Assembly (NCBI GenBank): GCA_900319275.1
Contig: ONNS01000003.1
Coordinates: 1 to 64,000 of the forward strand
From: an uncultured Eubacteriales bacterium
GTDB taxonomy: Bacteria; Bacillota; Clostridia; Oscillospirales; Oscillospiraceae
DNA length: 64,000 bases
Direction: 5' to 3'
Below the pieces are notes generated by a model. That model had not been told where the DNA came from and searched no databases. It worked only from the letters and a program-made list of their open reading frames with translations. A program made the translations under genes and the position numbers. Below are positions 15,180 through 23,852 of the stretch, in pieces (within the stretch, counting starts at the first letter, position 1; each line of letters starts with the position of its first letter).

Positions 15180-17897
15180 ATGCCTAACAGCGCTTCTACG
15201 CAAAAAAAGAAAACAAACAACAAATCCGCGGCGGACAAAAAGACCGCAGCGGCAAAAAAGCGTCCGGCCAAGCCAGCAGTCGAGCCAGCACCCCCGGCAG
15301 CCCCGCACAGACGTGAGGTCGCGGGTGCGCTGTTTGCCTTGCTCGGCGTGATGCTGATCATCTGTATCTTCAATGACGAGGGCAGCATCAACGTCTTCTT
15401 CACGCGCTACTTTAAAATGCTGCTTGGTTGGGGCTTCTGGGCCGTGCCTCCCGTGTGCCTTGCCCTGGCGTGGGCGCTCTTTTTCCACCACGGGCGCCCG
15501 GTGGCTTTCCGCGTCTTCTGTCTGCTGATGCTGCCGATCCTGTTCGGCACGATGTCACATCTGCTGTATGGCGAAGCGGTACCGCAGGATTTTGAAATCA
15601 CCGCAGTGATCGGCGAGCTTGCCGAGAGCGGGATCGCTCTCAATTCCGGCGGTGTGATCGGCGGTCTCGCCGCTATCGGACTGGAGAGTGCCTTCAGTCT
15701 GGTCGGCGCCTTCATCATTCTGATGGTCCTCTTCAGCGTTTTCCTGATTTCCGGACTGCGCATAGACATTATCGGCGTGGCCGACAAGCTCAAGGAGCGC
15801 GCCTCGGTGCCCTACGAGCCGGAACCGGAGCCCGAGACCGAGAAAAAGGAAACGGCTCCTGTTGCTGCGACTGTGCCGAAACGGCAGAGTGCGCAGCCCA
15901 AGCAAGTTAGCCGGAGCCGTCCGACCGTTACGTCCCGTGCGATGATCGATATTCCGCTCGGTGAAGACGAGGATTCACTGCTGCCGCGCGAGGAAAGCCG
16001 CGAGAGCAGGCCGAGCGAATCAGCGGAAAAGACTGCCGCGAAGGCCCGGGTCCGCCGCAAGGTCGAAGAGCCGCCGAAGGTCGAGCATGTCGACTTTGAC
16101 GAACCCCTGCCCATGGAGGAACTGCAGCCGGACTGGTCCAGCCGCGACAGTCGCTCCAATCGGGAACAGAATATCCCGTCGACGCCGAAGCCGACCAGGC
16201 GCGCAGCGCCTGTCCGCACGGCGGAGATCAGCGACCCGCCGAAGAAAGATCCCAAAAAACTGCCGAAGACCGAGCTCGCGGCCGAGACCAAGGCCGTCAC
16301 CGATGCGATCAACGCCTCCGGCACCCAGGGCGATTACGAGTTCCCGCCGCTGACACTGCTGCGCGAGGGCTCCGGCGTGGTAGTCGATGGCCGCGATGAG
16401 ATTCAGATGAACCGCGAGCGGCTTGAAGGTGCTCTTCACAGCTTTAATATCTCCGCAGGGATCGTTGGCGTCATTCGCGGTCCGACGGTCACGCGCTATG
16501 ATATCGAGCTCGAACAGGGCGTCAAGCTGGCGCGCGTCACCAATCTGGCGGGCGACCTTGCGCTCGCACTGGGCGTTGTGAACGTGCGCATCGCGCCGAT
16601 CCCCGATAAGATCTCCACCGTCGGCATCGAGGTTCCGAACAAGATCGTCAGTACGGTCTATCTGCGCGATATTTTGGGCTCCGAGCGCTTCCAGACCGCA
16701 AAATCCAAGCTCAGCTTCGCGCTCGGCAAGGATATCGGCGGCGATGCGATCGTCGGCAACATTTCCAAGCTCCCGCACCTGCTGATCGCCGGTACGACCG
16801 GTTCGGGCAAGTCGGTCTGCATGAACAGTCTGATTTTGTCGCTGCTCTATAAGGCGCGGCCCGACGAAGTCCGTCTCATCATGATCGACCCTAAGATGGT
16901 CGAGCTCGGCATCTATAACGGTATCCCGCACCTCTATGTGCCGGTCGTCACCGATCCGAAAAAGGCCGCCGGCGCGCTGCAGTGGAGCGTGGTCGAGATG
17001 CTCAAGCGCTACCGTCTCTTCTCCGAGGCCGGGGTGCGCGATCTCGAGAACTACAACAAGCACTGCCGTGACAACGGCGAGGAGACCATGCCGCAGGTCG
17101 TGATCGTCATCGACGAGCTGGCGGACTTGATGATGATCGCTTCAAAAGAGGTTGAAGAGAGCATCTGCCGCGTGGCTCAGATGGGCCGCGCCGCCGGTAT
17201 CCACCTGGTCATCGCCACGCAGCGTCCGTCCGCGGACGTTATCACCGGTCTGATGAAGGCCAACATCCCCAGCCGCATTGCCTTCGCCGTCTCGTCCGCG
17301 ATGGAGAGCCGTATCATCCTCGATCAGGGCGGCGCCGAGAAGCTGGTCGGCATGGGCGATATGCTCTTCAGCCCGATCGGCGTCGGCAAGCCGCGTCGTA
17401 TTCAGGGCGCCTTTGTCTCGGACGAGGAGCGCGAGGACGTCGTGAACTTCATCAAGGAACACGCCGGCCCTGCCGACGATACCCACAGCGCCGAAATCGG
17501 CGAGTACATGGACAATGCCGCCAATAAAGAAGACGGCAAGAGCGGCAAGGGCGCGTCTTCGTCCTCGTCGGCTGACAGCGAGAGTGCGTTGGGCAGCGAG
17601 TACGACGAGATGCTGCCGCAGGCGGTCGAGGCGGTGCTCGAGATGAAGCAATGCTCGGTTTCGTCGCTGCAGCGTCGAGTCAAGCTCGGCTATTCGCGCG
17701 CCGCGCGTATCGTCGATCAGATGGAGGAGCTCGGCATCGTCGGGCCGTATGAGGGCGCCAAGCCCCGCACGGTCCTGATCGACCGCGACGGCTGGCACAG
17801 TATCCAGGTACAGCTCGGCCTTGCCAAGGACGAGGATCTGGAGCTGGCCCAGTCGATGAGCCAGGACGCCGAGGAGAGCTATGACAGTGAACTGTAA
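15180..17897 (+). CDS. ftsK: FtsK/SpoIIIE DNA translocase
   Basis: A 905-residue septal DNA pump. A basic Lys/Ala-rich N terminus is followed by four membrane spans (about residues 45-200) and a charged, Pro-rich linker (about 205-380). The RecA-like motor has Walker A AGTTGSGKSVCMNSL near residue 540 and Walker B VVIVIDELADLMM. The C-terminal winged-helix gamma domain (LPQAVEAVLEMKQCSVSSLQRR) would read polarity sequences. It moves chromosomes out of closing septa; in sporeformers the orthologue SpoIIIE pumps DNA into the forespore. A Ser-rich stretch (ASSSSSADSES) links motor and gamma domain. Confidence 0.96.
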   Translation: MPNSASTQKKKTNNKSAADKKTAAAKKRPAKPAVEPAPPAAPHRREVAGALFALLGVMLIICIFNDEGSINVFFTRYFKMLLGWGFWAVPPVCLALAWALFFHHGRPVAFRVFCLLMLPILFGTMSHLLYGEAVPQDFEITAVIGELAESGIALNSGGVIGGLAAIGLESAFSLVGAFIILMVLFSVFLISGLRIDIIGVADKLKERASVPYEPEPEPETEKKETAPVAATVPKRQSAQPKQVSRSRPTVTSRAMIDIPLGEDEDSLLPREESRESRPSESAEKTAAKARVRRKVEEPPKVEHVDFDEPLPMEELQPDWSSRDSRSNREQNIPSTPKPTRRAAPVRTAEISDPPKKDPKKLPKTELAAETKAVTDAINASGTQGDYEFPPLTLLREGSGVVVDGRDEIQMNRERLEGALHSFNISAGIVGVIRGPTVTRYDIELEQGVKLARVTNLAGDLALALGVVNVRIAPIPDKISTVGIEVPNKIVSTVYLRDILGSERFQTAKSKLSFALGKDIGGDAIVGNISKLPHLLIAGTTGSGKSVCMNSLILSLLYKARPDEVRLIMIDPKMVELGIYNGIPHLYVPVVTDPKKAAGALQWSVVEMLKRYRLFSEAGVRDLENYNKHCRDNGEETMPQVVIVIDELADLMMIASKEVEESICRVAQMGRAAGIHLVIATQRPSADVITGLMKANIPSRIAFAVSSAMESRIILDQGGAEKLVGMGDMLFSPIGVGKPRRIQGAFVSDEEREDVVNFIKEHAGPADDTHSAEIGEYMDNAANKEDGKSGKGASSSSSADSESALGSEYDEMLPQAVEAVLEMKQCSVSSLQRRVKLGYSRAARIVDQMEELGIVGPYEGAKPRTVLIDRDGWHSIQVQLGLAKDEDLELAQSMSQDAEESYDSEL

Positions 17898-17924
17898 TTG
17901 TACGGTAAAATGACAGTTCTGACT

Positions 17925-18062
17925 GTAGGGGAGGGGCTTGCCCCTCCCGGCAGCAGATATCTATTCGATGAAAAACGTGATGCAAAGCCGCTCTATTGTA
18001 CGTATTAGCATCACGTTTTCTCTGTATTGGATTTTCGCGGGAGGGGCAAGCCCCTCCCCTAC
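17925..18062. mobile_element. MITE-like element with 25-bp terminal inverted repeats
   Basis: Perfect 25-bp inverted termini (17925-17949 and 18038-18062, GTAGGGGAGGGGCTTGCCCC outwards) flank 88 bp that hold a second inverted pair, AAAACGTGATGC (17972-17983) with GCATCACGTTTT (18008-18019). It carries no coding capacity. Each terminus is itself nearly palindromic (GGGGCTTGCCCC). No clear target-site duplication was seen at the flanks. It lies between ftsK and the mini-RNase III gene without damaging either. Confidence 0.8.
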
Positions 18063-18110
18063 GATTATTGAACAACAATTTCACAGCCTTTGTTTCATTA
18101 AGGAGAGACT

Positions 18111-18524
18111 ATGGTAGCATTTCATCCGCAGATGAGCCCGGAGGACGTGGGGCGTATCAGCATGCTCGGCCTTGCACATGTGGGCGACGGCGTTTATGAG
18201 CTGCTGGTGCGCACGCGCCTTTGTACCGAGGGACATCAGGCGATAGCCGACCTGCACCGCTCCACCGTCCGATATGTCAACGCGCCGGCTCAGGCCGCCG
18301 CCGTTGAACGGATCTTGCCTCTGCTGAGCGAGGAGGAGCTTGCGGTCTATAAACGCGGCCGCAACACGAAGACCCACGGCGTGCCGAAAAAGGCAAACGT
18401 CGGTGAATACCACGCAGCCACAGGTCTCGAAGCCCTGTTCGGCTGGCTGTATCTCAGCGGCCGCACAGAGCGCTGCGGGGAATTGTTTGATTTCATCTGG
18501 GAGGGGGAGGAGCATGGCACTTGA
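18111..18524 (+). CDS. mrnC: Mini-ribonuclease III
   Basis: A 137-residue protein consisting of an RNase III catalytic domain without the double-strand RNA-binding domain. AHVGDGVYELLVRTRL near residue 23 matches the conserved acidic motif and YHAATGLEALFGWLYL supplies the second acidic cluster. In Bacillus the enzyme matures 23S rRNA ends. GGAGAG precedes the ATG, and the stop overlaps rqcH by 11 bp. Confidence 0.92.
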   Translation: MVAFHPQMSPEDVGRISMLGLAHVGDGVYELLVRTRLCTEGHQAIADLHRSTVRYVNAPAQAAAVERILPLLSEEELAVYKRGRNTKTHGVPKKANVGEYHAATGLEALFGWLYLSGRTERCGELFDFIWEGEEHGT

Positions 18525-20235
18525 CGCGATCTGTTTGACCGGGCTGCGCCGCGAGCTTGCGGACGGGCTTGTCGGTGCGAAAATCGACAAGGTGCAGCAG
18601 CCCGAGCGAGATATGCTGTTGCTCTCGCTGCGCACGATGAAAGGCAACAAGAAACTGTTGATCGCGGCAGGGAACGGCAACGCGCGCGTTCATTTTACGG
18701 CGCTCTCTTTCGAAAATCCCGCCGAACCGCCGATGTTCTGTATGCTGCTGAGAAAGCACATCGTCGGCGCGCGGATCGCTGACGTCGATCAGCCGGAGCA
18801 TGAGCGTATGCTGCGCATAGTGCTGGATACGCACGACGAGATGGGCGATGAAGCGCAGAAACAGTTGATCGTCGAGATGATCGGACGCAGCAGCAACGTG
18901 ATCCTTGTCGGGCCGGACGGGCGTATTCTCGACTGTATGCGCCGCTCGGATTCGGCTGTAGACGGTGCGCGCAGTCTGCTGCCCGGCATGCTCTACCGCC
19001 TGCCGCCCAAGCAGGATAAACACAGCTTTTTTACCACAAGCGAGGAAGAGCGCAAGGCCTTGATCGCCGAAGCCGACCGCACGCGCCCCGTCGATAAGTG
19101 GCTGCTCGACACGTTTTCCGGGCTGTCGCCGCTTTTGTGCCGCGAGCTTTCGGCGCGCAGCCATGAGGATTACGACACACTCAGTGAGCAGATGTCTGCC
19201 CTGCGCGAGCTGATCGAGGCTGGAGATTTTCAGCCGACTCTGCTGACCGAGGACGGTAAACCCCGCGATTTCAGCTTTCTGCCGATCCGCCAGTATGGCG
19301 CGGCTGTGCAGCAGGAGAGCTTTCCGGATTTTTCAAGTTTGCTGGATGCCTTCTATGCCCGCCGTGACCGCCTTGAGAGCCGACGCCGCCGCAGCCACGA
19401 GCTGACAAAGCAGATCCGCACGGTACGTGACCGTCTCGCGCGCAAGCTGGTCGTACAGGGCGAGGAGTATAAACGCACTGAGGGCCGCGAGGAGATCCGC
19501 AAGACCGCCGAGCTCATCACGGCGAATCTCTATCAGCTCCACCGCGGTGACAGCGAGCTTGTCTGCCAGGACTATTATGCCGAGGACTGTCCGACCGTGC
19601 GCATTCCGCTCGACCCACTGAAAACGCCGCAGCAGAACGCCGCGGCGATGTATAAGGAATATAACAAGCGCAAGGCCGCGCGTGCTCATCTCGAAGGCTT
19701 GATTGATGCGGGGGAGCAGCAGCTCGACTACCTGAATTCCGTGCTGGAGGAGCTCGCCCTTGCCGAGAGCGAAAAGGATATCTCCGATATCCGCCGCGAG
19801 CTGACCGAGACCGGCTACCTCCGCCGCCCCAAGGGCGGGAAGCCGGACCGCAGCCGCCCGCAGGCGCCGCTGCGCTTTGTGTCTGACGACGGATTGGAGA
19901 TCCTGGTCGGGCGCAGCAATGTGCAGAATGACGAGCTGACGACCAGGATCGCCCGCCGGACCGACTACTGGCTGCATACGCAGAAGGTCCACGGCAGCCA
20001 CGTCATCTTGCGCTGTGACGGGCTCGAGCCCCCGGCGCGGAGCCTTGAGCAGGCGGCTTCATTGGCGGCGTATTATTCACAGGGGCGCGAGGGCGGCAAG
20101 CTGCCGGTCGATTATACCATGGTGCGCTTTGTCCGAAAGCCCTCCGGCGCTCTGCCGGGGAAGGTTATCTACACCGATTACAAAACCATCCTGGCCGAGG
20201 CCGACGAGACGCTGATGGAGCGGTTGAAAAGGTGA
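18514..20235 (+). CDS. rqcH: Rqc2/RqcH ribosome rescue factor (NFACT family)
   Basis: A 573-residue NFACT protein. The NFACT-N domain covers the first 270 residues (DAICLTGLRRELADGLVGAK, MLLLSLR, FCMLLRKHIVGARI), a helical coiled-coil region follows, and the C-terminal NFACT-R domain bears TDYWLHTQKVHGSHVILR. Homologues bind stalled 50S-peptidyl-tRNA complexes and add C-terminal alanine tails; older annotations call them fibronectin-binding proteins. ATG 18514 follows a GGGGGAGGAG site; the longer in-frame start at 18340 would lie wholly inside mrnC. Confidence 0.94.
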   Translation: MALDAICLTGLRRELADGLVGAKIDKVQQPERDMLLLSLRTMKGNKKLLIAAGNGNARVHFTALSFENPAEPPMFCMLLRKHIVGARIADVDQPEHERMLRIVLDTHDEMGDEAQKQLIVEMIGRSSNVILVGPDGRILDCMRRSDSAVDGARSLLPGMLYRLPPKQDKHSFFTTSEEERKALIAEADRTRPVDKWLLDTFSGLSPLLCRELSARSHEDYDTLSEQMSALRELIEAGDFQPTLLTEDGKPRDFSFLPIRQYGAAVQQESFPDFSSLLDAFYARRDRLESRRRRSHELTKQIRTVRDRLARKLVVQGEEYKRTEGREEIRKTAELITANLYQLHRGDSELVCQDYYAEDCPTVRIPLDPLKTPQQNAAAMYKEYNKRKAARAHLEGLIDAGEQQLDYLNSVLEELALAESEKDISDIRRELTETGYLRRPKGGKPDRSRPQAPLRFVSDDGLEILVGRSNVQNDELTTRIARRTDYWLHTQKVHGSHVILRCDGLEPPARSLEQAASLAAYYSQGREGGKLPVDYTMVRFVRKPSGALPGKVIYTDYKTILAEADETLMERLKR

Positions 20236-20252
20236 GATGAGATAGCATAAGA

Positions 20253-20297
20253 AAAAGCTGTGAAGAACGGAGAAAGAGCGCGTTCTTCACAGCTTTT
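20253..20297. terminator. Bidirectional terminator between rqcH and the CMD-cupin gene
   Basis: A perfect 17-bp stem (20253-20269 with 20281-20297) has AAAA on the left and TTTT on the right, serving the converging genes on both strands. Confidence 0.9.
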
Positions 20298-20329
20298 CAT
20301 TTATCTGCCTGCTGCAGCGGGGAATCGGA

Positions 20330-21082
20330 TCACAGCTTGTTGTAATCCTCGTCCGAGACCTTCTCCATCCATTCGTTGGAGCAATTCTCACCGCCGACTT
20401 CGATGGCCAGGTGAGAAAACCAACTGTCGGCGGCGGCACCGTGCCAGTGCTTGACGTTGGCCGGGATGTTCACGACGGTGCCCGGCGTCATCTCTACGGC
20501 CTCTTTGCCCCACTCCTGATACCAACCGTGGCCGCCCACGCAGATCAGCATCTGACCGCCGCCGGCAGAGGCGCGATGGATGTGCCAGTTGTTGCGGCAG
20601 CCCGGCTCGAAGGTCACATTGAAGACCGGCACCTGCTCGGTGGATACCGGGGCCAGATAGCTCTGTCCCACAAAGAACTCGCCGTAGGGGTTCTCTTCCC
20701 CGATCGGGAAGAAAATCGTGTTCTGATAGGTGTCCTTCTCGCTTACGGCGGGCTCCGTCTCGTTCCAGATCTCCTTGGCCTGGCGGAACACGGCCCAGCC
20801 CTTGGGCCAGCCGACGTACATCGTGGCATGGGTGATGATGGCGGCGATCTCAGCCTTGGTCACGCCGTTGTTCTTCGCGTTCTGCAGGTGGTAGCCGAGG
20901 GACGAATCGGTGATACCCGAGGCCATCAGCGATACGACGGTGATGATGCACTTGGTTTTGGTGTCAAGGGCCTCGGCGTTCCATACCTCACCAAACAGCA
21001 CGTCGTCGTTGAGATGGGCGAACATCGGCGCAAATTCACCAAGCTGTGCGCGCCCCGCGGTCTGTGTGATCTTCTTGCTCAT
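20330..21082 (-). CDS. Carboxymuconolactone decarboxylase-like / cupin fusion protein
   Basis: A 250-residue two-domain protein. Residues 1-110 form a CMD/AhpD-like helical domain (TKTKCIITVVSLMASG, LGYHLQNAKNNGVTKAEIAAIITHATMYVGWP); the usual CxxC is not present, so peroxidase activity is doubtful. Residues 120-240 form a cupin barrel with metal ligands in NNWHIHRASAGGGQMLICVGGHGW and NVKHWHGA. Fusions of this type are common in gut anaerobes and are assigned to quinone or redox chemistry without firm proof. It lies 12 bp after the ABM-domain gene. Confidence 0.85.
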   Translation of the reverse strand: MSKKITQTAGRAQLGEFAPMFAHLNDDVLFGEVWNAEALDTKTKCIITVVSLMASGITDSSLGYHLQNAKNNGVTKAEIAAIITHATMYVGWPKGWAVFRQAKEIWNETEPAVSEKDTYQNTIFFPIGEENPYGEFFVGQSYLAPVSTEQVPVFNVTFEPGCRNNWHIHRASAGGGQMLICVGGHGWYQEWGKEAVEMTPGTVVNIPANVKHWHGAAADSWFSHLAIEVGGENCSNEWMEKVSDEDYNKL

Positions 21083-21094
21083 GACAGTACTCCT

Positions 21095-21424
21095 TTATCG
21101 TTTGATGAATTGTAAATCTTTTTCAGGAAGGCCGCGCTCGTCGGAGACAAAGCGCTCTACCCTCATGTGCAGGTCGTATTTTTCGCGCAGCGCCGCGATC
21201 TGACTCATCATCGCCGATGCGTGGTGCGCGTCAATGGCTGCCTGATCGCGCCACTGGTCAATCAGCAGCACGGTCTCGGGATCGTCCATCGGAAAGAAAT
21301 ACTCGTAGCGAAGATTGCCTTCCTCGGCGCGGATGGCGGACACGACGCCGCTTCGCACCATGTCCTCGGCAAAGGCCCGGGCGCTGCCGTCAGAGCCGGT
21401 GTAGTAGAGATTGACGGTAATCAT
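21095..21424 (-). CDS. ABM-domain protein (putative quinol monooxygenase-like)
   Basis: A 109-residue dimeric alpha-beta-barrel protein of the antibiotic biosynthesis monooxygenase family: ITVNLYYTGSDGSARAFAEDM, EEGNLRYEYFFPMDDPETVLLIDQW, and DAHHASAMMSQIAALREKYD. Such proteins oxidise quinols or modify aromatic substrates without cofactors. It is followed closely by the CMD-cupin gene and preceded by glnA 28 bp upstream, so the three may be cotranscribed; the substrate is unknown. Confidence 0.8.
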   Translation of the reverse strand: MITVNLYYTGSDGSARAFAEDMVRSGVVSAIRAEEGNLRYEYFFPMDDPETVLLIDQWRDQAAIDAHHASAMMSQIAALREKYDLHMRVERFVSDERGLPEKDLQFIKR

Positions 21425-21452
21425 AGCAAACCTTCAGACAAGGGCTCGACTC

Positions 21453-22784
21453 TTAATAGAGCACCATGTACTTCTGCTTTTCCCAGTCGGTGACCTGGGT
21501 GCGGTACTCGTCCCACTCCTTTTTCTTGCCGGTCAGATAGCTGCCGTAGGCGTGAGGACCGAGAACGGCCGCGGGCAGGGGATCGGCCTCCATGGCGATG
21601 ATCGCCTCCTCGAGCGTACCGGGCAGATTATCAATACCGTGCGCGGCGCGCGCCTCGCGGTCCATGGCAAAAATGTTTTCCGTGATCTCAGCGGGTACAT
21701 CCAGATGCTTTTCCATACCGTCCAGACCGGCAGCCAGGCAGACAGCCAGACACAGATAAGGATTGCAGCAGGGGTCAGGGCTGCGCAGCTCCACGCGCGT
21801 GCTCTGTCCGCGGGCGGCGGGGATACGGATCAATGCCGAGCGGTTCGATGCAGACCAGGCAAGATAGCAGGGGGCCTCATAGCCCGGGACAAGGCGCTTG
21901 TAGGAGTTGACAAGCGGGTTTGTGATGGCGGCATTGCCGCGCACATGGAGCAGGAGACCGGCGATAAAGCTGTAGGCTTCTTTGCTCAGTCCGCGTTTGT
22001 CACTGTCATCGGCAAAGATGTTTTTGCCGTTCTTGAAGAGGGACATATTGGTGTGCATGCCGCTGCCGTTCACGCCGTATACGGGCTTGGGCATAAAGGT
22101 GGCATGCAGGCCGTTATACTGCGCGATGGTCTTCACGGCAAACTTGAAGGTCATAATATTGTCGGCGGTCGTCAGCGCATCGGCGTACTTAAAGTCGATC
22201 TCGTGCTGTCCGGCTGCGACTTCATGATGGCTGGCCTCGATCTCAAAGCCCATGCTCTCGAGTGACAGGCAGATCTCGCGGCGTGTGCCCTCGCCGTGGT
22301 CAAGCGGGCCGAGATCGAAGTAACTGGCCTCGTCGCCGGTCTTGGTGGTCGGACGGCCGTCGGCGTCGGTTTCGAACAGGAAAAACTCGCACTCGGGGCC
22401 GACATTGAAGGTGTAGCCCATGGCCTCTGCCCGTGCAAGCTGCTGTTTGAGGATATAGCGAGGATCGCCGATGAAAGGTGTCCCGTCGGCATTATATACG
22501 TCGCAGATCAGGCGGGCCACTTTGCCAAGCTGCGCTTTCCAGGGGAGGATCACGAAAGAGTCAAGATCAGGGCGCAGATACTGGTCGGACTCATGGATAC
22601 GGGTAAAGCCCTCAATCGAGCTGCCGTCGATCATGATCAGATTGTTCAGCGCTTTTTCTATCTGAGAGGCCGTGATGGCCACGTTTTTCATCTGTCCGAA
22701 AATATCGGTAAACTGCATGCGGATAAACTCGACCTTTTCCTCGCGCACGATGCGGAGAATATCGTCCTTGGAATACTTGCTCAT
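21453..22784 (-). CDS. glnA: Glutamine synthetase, type I
   Basis: A 443-residue GSI enzyme, the main ammonia-assimilating ligase (glutamate + NH3 + ATP). It shows MIDGSSIEGFTRIHESD (active-site loop), NVGPECEFFLF, HEVAAGQHEIDFKYADAL, NGSGMHTNMSLF, NRSALIRIPAARG and RVELRSPDPCCNPYL. The length and absence of the long Tyr-adenylylation insertion fit the Firmicutes GSI-alpha type, regulated by feedback inhibition and transcription. AAGGAGG precedes the ATG. The leader carries a possible attenuator (22814-22854). Confidence 0.97.
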   Translation of the reverse strand: MSKYSKDDILRIVREEKVEFIRMQFTDIFGQMKNVAITASQIEKALNNLIMIDGSSIEGFTRIHESDQYLRPDLDSFVILPWKAQLGKVARLICDVYNADGTPFIGDPRYILKQQLARAEAMGYTFNVGPECEFFLFETDADGRPTTKTGDEASYFDLGPLDHGEGTRREICLSLESMGFEIEASHHEVAAGQHEIDFKYADALTTADNIMTFKFAVKTIAQYNGLHATFMPKPVYGVNGSGMHTNMSLFKNGKNIFADDSDKRGLSKEAYSFIAGLLLHVRGNAAITNPLVNSYKRLVPGYEAPCYLAWSASNRSALIRIPAARGQSTRVELRSPDPCCNPYLCLAVCLAAGLDGMEKHLDVPAEITENIFAMDREARAAHGIDNLPGTLEEAIIAMEADPLPAAVLGPHAYGSYLTGKKKEWDEYRTQVTDWEKQKYMVLY

Positions 22785-22813
22785 GTCGCGTACCTCCTTG
22801 AAAACCTGTAACG

Positions 22814-22854
22814 AAAAAGAGCACGGGCACCGCCCCGCGGAAATCCCCTGCTCT
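22814..22854 (-). promoter_or_regulatory. Possible attenuator in the glnA leader
   Basis: On the minus strand a stem (22854-22845 with 22827-22818, nine of ten pairs) is followed by five T residues. It begins only about five bases after the expected transcription start and about 30 bp before the glnA start codon. Premature termination relieved by a nitrogen-responsive antiterminator is possible; no ANTAR-type twin hairpin was recognised. Confidence 0.5.
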
Positions 22855-22864
22855 CAGTGGGTCA

Positions 22865-22893
22865 ATTTTAAGCGCAAACAGAACCATTGTCAA
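22865..22893 (-). promoter_or_regulatory. glnA promoter
   Basis: On the minus strand TTGACA (22893-22888), 17-bp spacer and TAAAAT (22870-22865), close to the vegetative consensus. Confidence 0.8.
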
Positions 22894-22969
22894 GAAAAAA
22901 TTGCAGCTTCAGGAGGATTTCCTGAAACCGCAGCTCAGTATCCCGTTCTGGAATGGCTAATCGCCAGAC

Positions 22970-22998
22970 TTGCATTTTGATACGCGCCGGGATATACT
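22970..22998 (+). promoter_or_regulatory. nadE promoter
   Basis: TTGCAT (22970-22975), 17-bp spacer, TATACT (22993-22998), 61 bp upstream of the chosen nadE start. It lies inside a possible longer reading frame from 22970, which argues against that longer start. Confidence 0.75.
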
Positions 22999-23059
22999 GA
23001 AGATACATAATAAGAATCGACACGGCCTTCGCGGTCTAAAAGGAAACGGGAGATCTGCT

Positions 23060-23791
23060 ATGAGAGATTATCAGCTTGAATATGAAAAGCGCGTGGCCTT
23101 CATCCGCGAGCTTGTGCGCAGCAGCGGCTGCACGGGGATCGTCTTCGGAAACTCCGGCGGTAAGGACTCGGCCCTGGTGGGCATTCTCTGCAAGGCTGCC
23201 TGTGAAAACACGGTAGGCGTGTTGATGCCCTGCGCCTCGACACGCAATTACGGCTCGGATATGGACGACGGCAACGCACTCGCCAGACAGTACGGCATTG
23301 AGACGCGCACCGTCGATCTGACGCCGGTGCGGCAGGCTGCTGTTGCCGCTGTCAGCGAGGCTGCAGCGATCAGTGATGCGGGGCTCATGAATCTGGCGCC
23401 TCGCCTGCGCATGACAGCGCTGTATACGATCGCAGCAAGTGAAAATCGGCTTGTCGCCGGAACCGGCAACCGCAGCGAGAACTATATGGGGTATTTTACC
23501 AAATGGGGAGACGGCGCCTGCGACTTTAACCCGATCGCCGATCTGCTGGCCACCGAGGTCATTGCCTTTCTGGATTACCTCGAGGCACCGCTCTCGATCC
23601 GTACGAAGCAGCCTTCTGCCGGGCTATTTGAAGGTCAGACCGACGAGCAGGAGATGGGCGTCAGCTACGCGGCCATTGACCGCTATCTGACGACAGGCGA
23701 GGCGAGCGAGCACGACCGATCCATCATCGAGCGTTTTCACGCGCGCAGCGAGCACAAACGCCGCCCGCCGACGACATTTCAGGAAGAATAA
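23060..23791 (+). CDS. nadE: NH3-dependent NAD+ synthetase
   Basis: A 243-residue enzyme that amidates nicotinate adenine dinucleotide to NAD+ with ATP and ammonia. The PP-loop GNSGGKDSALVG lies near residue 27, and VAGTGNRSENYMGYFTKWGDGACDFNPI is the substrate-binding block. There is no N-terminal glutaminase domain, so it depends on free ammonia. ATG 23060 was chosen because the promoter lies upstream of it and the family begins here. Confidence 0.94.
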   Translation: MRDYQLEYEKRVAFIRELVRSSGCTGIVFGNSGGKDSALVGILCKAACENTVGVLMPCASTRNYGSDMDDGNALARQYGIETRTVDLTPVRQAAVAAVSEAAAISDAGLMNLAPRLRMTALYTIAASENRLVAGTGNRSENYMGYFTKWGDGACDFNPIADLLATEVIAFLDYLEAPLSIRTKQPSAGLFEGQTDEQEMGVSYAAIDRYLTTGEASEHDRSIIERFHARSEHKRRPPTTFQEE

Positions 23792-23792
23792 T

Positions 23793-23850
23793 AAACGAGG
23801 CTATACTGCATCGGAGTGTATGATCCAATTCCGAGCGTATAGCCTCGTTT
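23793..23850. terminator. Bidirectional terminator between nadE and the PAP2 gene
   Basis: Perfect 14-bp arms (23793-23806 and 23837-23850) end in AAA and TTT, between converging genes. Confidence 0.8.
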
Positions 23851-23852
23851 CA

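Noticed and set aside
17680..18084. A 134-codon minus-strand frame across the MITE-like element as a transposase
   Set aside because: It overlaps ftsK and the element's inverted repeats and has no transposase motif.
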